A stretch of 64,000 nt of DNA, taken from Oscillospiraceae bacterium. Its GTDB lineage: Bacteria > Bacillota > Clostridia > Oscillospirales > Oscillospiraceae. Positions 59,861 to 64,000 of the stretch are shown one piece after another. The position numbers and the translations under genes were made by a program. The notes beneath the pieces are model-generated. The model was given only the letters and a program-made list of their open reading frames with translations, was not told the DNA's origin and ran no database searches. Position 1 is the stretch's first letter. Every line of letters starts with the position of its first letter. Location: positions 35,094 to 99,093 of the forward strand of contig JAISHS010000035.1 in assembly GCA_031262405.1 (NCBI GenBank). The letters are read 5' to 3'.

Positions 59861-61327
59861 GTGGCGATCATGCAAACCTCCGCCGAGCAAAGAAAGCGCG
59901 CTCTGATAATAGCGATTATACTCGCGGCGATATTCTTAGCGTCGCTCGTGCCGCTGCTGTCGCTGGCGCGATATAACCGCCCCGTCCTAGACGACTACAG
60001 CTTCGCCTGGCAGCAGGCGATAAATATAAGACAGGGACTGAGCTTTCCGGGCTTGCGCGCGGCGATAGAGAATGTCTCGAGATACTATTACGGCTGGCAG
60101 GGCACCTTCACGGGCATAGCCGCCATGACCCTGCGCCCCGGCGTCGCGGACTACCGGCTCTACACGCTGTCGACGGCCATCCTGCTCGCTGCACTCATTT
60201 TCTCAACGCTCTTTCTCCTGCGCAGCACAAAATTATTTAACTGGACTCAGACCCTCCTCGTCGGCGCGCCGCTGCTCTTTCTCGCCGTGCAATATGTGCC
60301 GAATATCAGAGAGGCGTTTTTCTGGTACAACGGCTCGGTGCTCTACACCCTCCTATATTGCGTCCAGCTCGTGTGGCTGGGTCTCGGTCTGCGCCTGTTT
60401 AAACGAGAGGGCAGAAGCAAAGCGCTCACGGCGGCGGTGCTCATTTTGTCCTTTATACTCGGCGGGGCAAACTATATAACCGCGCTGCTCGGCGTGCTGT
60501 TCGCCGCGGCAATCGCCGCCTGCGCCTTTATGTTCAAAAAATCCCGCGCCCAAAAGACGGTGTTTGTCTTAAGCTTTGTCCTCGCCCTCGCGGGGCTGGC
60601 AATAAGCGCCGCCGCCCCGGGTAACGCCGTAAGAGGCGCCGCCCTCACGGGTCTGTCCCCCGTGAGCGCGATCATAAAATCCTTCTTATACGCGGGGCGG
60701 GACCTTCTTTACTGGACAGACCCGAGCACACTTTTGGTAATAGTCGCGCTCCTGCCCCTCTTCGCCCGTGCCGCCGAGCGCAGCGGCTATAAATTCAAAT
60801 ATCCGCTGCTCGTAATGCTTGCGTCCTTCTGCTTCTTCGCCGCACAAAACACCCCCGCGCTCTTCGCTCAGGGCGAGGCGAGCGCGGGTCGTATGCGCGA
60901 TATAGTGTGGTTCATGTATCTCTGGCTGGTCTTCGGCAACGCCTTTTACCTGACCGGCTGGCTGGTCAATCGCCTGCCGGAGGAGAAGCTGTTCGGCAAA
61001 AAGCGCACATACCTCGCCCTCGTCGCCGTCGCGCTCGCGCTCTGCGCCGTCCGCTGGGAGAACACCTCGGGGGTTACCGCCGCCGTCTGCGCGGAGGAAA
61101 TGTCGAGCGGTCGGGCTCAGCTCTACGCGCAAAAGTGGGACGCGCGCCACGAATATCTCACCGCCGCGCCGGAGCGCGACGTCGAGCTGGAGGCAATTCT
61201 GGACGAAAACTCCCCCTACGCCACAATCGCGCCGGACTCCGACATCCAAGAGTCCCCCGACTGGTGGTACAACCAAGCCCTCGGCTATTTCTACGACAAA
61301 GATACTATAAGGTTAAAAACCTCATAG
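59861..61327 (+). CDS. Multi-TM membrane protein, DUF6056-like
   Basis: 488 aa, about ten hydrophobic segments; YNRPVLDDYSFAWQ, VPNIREAFFWYNGSVLYTL. Confidence 0.75.
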   Translation: MAIMQTSAEQRKRALIIAIILAAIFLASLVPLLSLARYNRPVLDDYSFAWQQAINIRQGLSFPGLRAAIENVSRYYYGWQGTFTGIAAMTLRPGVADYRLYTLSTAILLAALIFSTLFLLRSTKLFNWTQTLLVGAPLLFLAVQYVPNIREAFFWYNGSVLYTLLYCVQLVWLGLGLRLFKREGRSKALTAAVLILSFILGGANYITALLGVLFAAAIAACAFMFKKSRAQKTVFVLSFVLALAGLAISAAAPGNAVRGAALTGLSPVSAIIKSFLYAGRDLLYWTDPSTLLVIVALLPLFARAAERSGYKFKYPLLVMLASFCFFAAQNTPALFAQGEASAGRMRDIVWFMYLWLVFGNAFYLTGWLVNRLPEEKLFGKKRTYLALVAVALALCAVRWENTSGVTAAVCAEEMSSGRAQLYAQKWDARHEYLTAAPERDVELEAILDENSPYATIAPDSDIQESPDWWYNQALGYFYDKDTIRLKTS

Positions 61328-61380
61328 CCTCCCCCGTCCCGCCCTCAGGCGTTTTATAACCCGTCGCCATCGGCGACTCA

Positions 61381-61423
61381 ATAATTGTCAATTGTCAATT
61401 GTCAATTCTCAATTCTCAATTGG
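61381..61423. repeat. Heptamer array, AATTGNN family
   Basis: taattgt caattgt caattgt caattct caattct caattgg. Confidence 0.85.
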
Positions 61424-62426
61424 TTTTCTCCCCGCTGCTAACTTCCCCCGCTATATCCATGTCAAACAGCGCCGCGACCTTCTCCGCGTTATCTGTTTGA
61501 CCTAGCGCCCACATCAGCTTCACGGAGACAGCCTCTGTCGTCATGTCCCGCCCGGAGATAACGCCCTCGGCAAGAAGCCGCCTGCCCACCTCATAGATCG
61601 ACAGGTCGCAGCGCTCATAAAGGCACTGACTGCACACCACGACGCTCAGCCCGGCCTTAATGACCTGCCGCAGCGCAGAGAGCAGATCGCGGTCAATATA
61701 GTGCAGACCGCCCGCCCCGAAGGCCTCGATCACAAGCCCGCGATAGCCCATATCTAGGAGCGTCGTGAAAATCTCAGGCCGCGTCCCGGGCAGCAGCTTC
61801 AAAATAAAAACGTCGGTGCTCAGCTTATCGAAAAGAGCCGTCTCGCCCGCGGAATAGTCGGCAGGCCTGTCAAACACGCGCAGCCCGTCCGAATACATTC
61901 TGGCGAGATAGCCGGTGTTGAGACTCTCAAAGGCGTTAAAGCCCATGGTAGACACCTTGACGGCGCGGGTACCGGCGATAAGCTTTCTGTCAAAGGAAAC
62001 GCTTACCCCGACAATGTTGTGCCGAATGGCCTCAACCGCCGTGTGGAGATTGACGACGGCGTCCGAGAGCGGACTGCTTATCGGAAGCTGCGAGCCGGTC
62101 AAAACAACGCTCTTTTTAAGCCCCCTCAGCATAAAAGACAGCGCACAGGCGGTATAGGCGAGGGTGTCCGTGCCGTGGGTTATAATTATCCCGTCGCAGC
62201 TCGGCAAAAGCTCATAAACGCGCCGCGCTATGAGCTGCCAGTGCTCCGGCTGAATGTTAGAGCTGTCCAGATTCAAGAGAGTTTCGTGAACAAACTCACA
62301 TTCCGCGTTTGTGTCGCGCAGATAATCGAGAATACTCTCCGCGTCATGAGCCGGCGTCAGCCCGTTCTCCGTCAAATGAGACCCGATAGTCCCGCCGGTT
62401 GTAAGAAAAACAATTCTGCTGTGCAT
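61416..62426 (-). CDS. Type I-like L-asparaginase
   Basis: FLTTGGTIGSHL; IIITHGTDTLAYTACAL. Confidence 0.93.
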   Translation of the reverse strand: MHSRIVFLTTGGTIGSHLTENGLTPAHDAESILDYLRDTNAECEFVHETLLNLDSSNIQPEHWQLIARRVYELLPSCDGIIITHGTDTLAYTACALSFMLRGLKKSVVLTGSQLPISSPLSDAVVNLHTAVEAIRHNIVGVSVSFDRKLIAGTRAVKVSTMGFNAFESLNTGYLARMYSDGLRVFDRPADYSAGETALFDKLSTDVFILKLLPGTRPEIFTTLLDMGYRGLVIEAFGAGGLHYIDRDLLSALRQVIKAGLSVVVCSQCLYERCDLSIYEVGRRLLAEGVISGRDMTTEAVSVKLMWALGQTDNAEKVAALFDMDIAGEVSSGEKTN

Positions 62427-62467
62427 ATCCGCCTCCGAGTTTAATTTTAGCCGCGCTTCAAAACCAC

Positions 62468-62580
62468 CGTCATTCCGGGCTTGACCCGGAATCCCCCACG
62501 GCTACGGTATACCAAGGAATCTCTGGGAGATTGCGGGTCAAGCCCGCAATGACGAAGGCGGGAGCCCACTATTATCTGCC
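62468..62580. repeat. REP-like composite element copy 4, with ctattatctg motif
   Basis: cgtcattccgggcttgacccggaatcccccacgg ... agattgcgggtcaagcccgcaatgacg ... ctattatctg. Confidence 0.85.
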
Positions 62581-63062
62581 CTAATTCGCCTTTCCATGAG
62601 CACCACGTTGCGCCAGACCCCATTGCGATCCTTCGCCAGCCGCTCGCGGAACCCGATGCTTCTGAAGCCGCACTTCTCGTGCAGAGCAATACTGCCCAGA
62701 TTCTCCTGGAAAATAACCGACTGCAAGGACCAAAACCCCGCCTTGTCGCTCTCGGCACACAGCTCGCGCAGCAGAGCCTCGCCGACGCCCTGCCGCTTGT
62801 GATTGACGTCGACATAGACGCTCAGCTCCGCGACCCCCTTGAAGCAGGCTCTGTCCGAATATGGCAGCAGCGCCGCCCATCCGGCAACCCCCCTGTCCCC
62901 CTCTGCAACCAGCCTACACCCCCTCAGGTGCGCCCTGTCCCACACCTCAAAAGACGGCAAAACCGTCTCAAAAGTTGCCATATCGGACAAAATCCCCTGA
63001 TAATATATCTCGGCGACCCGGCTCCAGTCGCCCTTTTCCATCTCCCTAATTGCAATATCCAA
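62538..63062 (-). CDS. GNAT family N-acetyltransferase (phosphinothricin acetyltransferase-like)
   Basis: IAIREMEKGDWSRVAEIYYQGI...ELSVYVDVNHKRQGVGEALLREL. Confidence 0.9.
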   Translation of the reverse strand: MDIAIREMEKGDWSRVAEIYYQGILSDMATFETVLPSFEVWDRAHLRGCRLVAEGDRGVAGWAALLPYSDRACFKGVAELSVYVDVNHKRQGVGEALLRELCAESDKAGFWSLQSVIFQENLGSIALHEKCGFRSIGFRERLAKDRNGVWRNVVLMERRIRADNSGLPPSSLRA

Positions 63063-63169
63063 TTCATTCCACCCCCAATAGTATGCCTATTTTACAACAT
63101 AATTGTACCCGTATATGCAAATAAACGCAAGCTAAACTAAAAGCTCTTTCAAGTTGTACCCCTAAAATC

Positions 63170-63197
63170 AAAGCCCCCGTCAATCGACGGAGGCTTT
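63170..63197 (-). terminator. Terminator downstream of 5S rRNA
   Basis: aaagcccccgt caatcg acggaggcttt. Confidence 0.7.
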
Positions 63198-63204
63198 ATT
63201 ATAT

Positions 63205-63320
<116 letters not shown>

Positions 63321-63401
63321 TAATAAACAAAATGAAAAAAATGAAAGAAATAAACCTAAGATAAAATAAACCTAAACAAAATGCGCTTTTACCAATTATC
63401 T

Positions 63402-63431
63402 AATATCTTTTATCTATTATCTATTATCTGC
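63402..63431. repeat. Heptamer array, TATCTNN family
   Basis: ttatcta atatctt ttatcta ttatcta ttatctg. Confidence 0.8.
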
Positions 63432-63446
63432 AAACCGGCGGTTTGC

Positions 63447-63521
63447 TGGTGACCCGTGGGAGAGTCGAACTCCCGTTTGCGGCGTGAGAGGCCGCCGTCT
63501 TGACCACTTGACCAACGGGCC
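63447..63521 (-). tRNA. tRNA-Glu (anticodon CTC), encoded CCA
   Basis: Reverse complement ggcccgttggtcaagtggtcaagacggcggcctctcacgccgcaaacgggagttcgactctcccacgggtcacca. Confidence 0.93.
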
Positions 63522-63533
63522 TTGGTAAGTTCA

Positions 63534-63700
63534 ATTGACAATTGAGAATTGACAATTGAGAATTGTTAACATCAAATCGGGCATTAACACTCAACGGACA
63601 TTGAATTGACAATCAGTAATATCTAAACCGAATTTGGTTTTACACGAACAACCTTCAATCCAGATTAATTGTCAATTCTCAATTCTGAATTCTCAATTGA
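63534..63700. repeat. Intergenic spacer repeat copy A, bounded by inverted AATTGNN heptamer arrays
   Basis: caattga... ttaacatcaaatcgggcattaacactcaacggacattgaattgaca ... attaattgtcaattctcaattctgaattctcaattg. Confidence 0.8.
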
Positions 63701-63703
63701 ATC

Positions 63704-63779
63704 TGGTACACCTTCAGGGACTCGAACCCTGGACACCCTGATTAAGAGTCAGGTGCTCTACCAACTGAGCTAAAGGTGC
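63704..63779 (-). tRNA. tRNA-Lys (anticodon CTT), encoded CCA
   Basis: Reverse complement gcacctttagctcagttggtagagcacctgactcttaatcagggtgtccagggttcgagtccctgaaggtgtacca. Confidence 0.93.
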
Positions 63780-63788
63780 CCGGTAGGG

Positions 63789-63944
63789 CAATTAACAATT
63801 GAGAATTGACAATTGAGAATTATTAACATCAAATTGGGCTTGAGCATTCAACGGACATCGAATTGACAGGAACTCAGTTTAACACGAGCAATCTCAAATC
63901 CAAATTAATTCTCAATTCTCAATTCTGCATTCTCAATTGCTTTT
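63789..63944. repeat. Intergenic spacer repeat copy B
   Basis: caattga gaattga ... ttaacatcaaattgggcttgagcattcaacggacatcgaattgaca ... attaattctcaattctcaattctgcattctcaattg. Confidence 0.8.
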
Positions 63945-64000
63945 TCTTTGCACCTTGAAAACTGAATGGAGGGTTGTGGGGTCACATAGCAAGGCTGCCT

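Noticed and set aside
57897-59906. 669-aa plus-strand ORF
   Set aside because: Antisense shadow of rnhA and asnS, Arg/Leu/His-rich composition typical of GC-rich antisense frames; both sense genes have clear catalytic motifs.
63945-64000. 23S rRNA 3' end
   Set aside because: Sequence resembles rRNA operon spacer (caccttgaaaactgaatgg) but I could not identify a 23S terminus within the window.

Overview
Window of a GC-rich, spore-forming Firmicute-like (Clostridia/Oscillospiraceae-type) chromosome spanning the replication origin: dnaA-dnaN-S4/YaaA-recF-remB(DUF370)-gyrB-gyrA lie on the minus strand, with a recognisable DnaA-trio plus DnaA-box element between dnaA and dnaN. Other core genes include argH, galK, mtnA, a CCA-adding enzyme, murC, spoIIE, ahcY, mgtE, nadA, mfd, rnhA, asnS and an asparaginase. 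The right edge is a minus-strand rRNA/tRNA region (tRNA-Lys, tRNA-Glu, 5S). Accessory content: a Phd/RelE-like toxin-antitoxin pair; a holin/endolysin lysis cassette with no phage; an XRE + Ser/Thr-kinase-LRR operon divergent from a zinc-ribbon membrane protein; a ~2 kb AT-rich mini-island next to tRNA-Ser with a dCTP deaminase, an HD-domain remnant and a small ORF + PARP-like ADP-ribosyltransferase pair; an orphan serine recombinase between long perfect palindromes; and a NotI-family restriction-modification pair directly upstream of dnaA. The most unusual genome-scale signal is a set of dispersed heptanucleotide-period repeats (AATTGNN, TATCTNN, TCCNNCG) and REP-like palindromes at gene 3' ends, several of which supply the stop codons and C-terminal residues of unrelated proteins. 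All calls come from reading the sequence and supplied translations; no database search was run.
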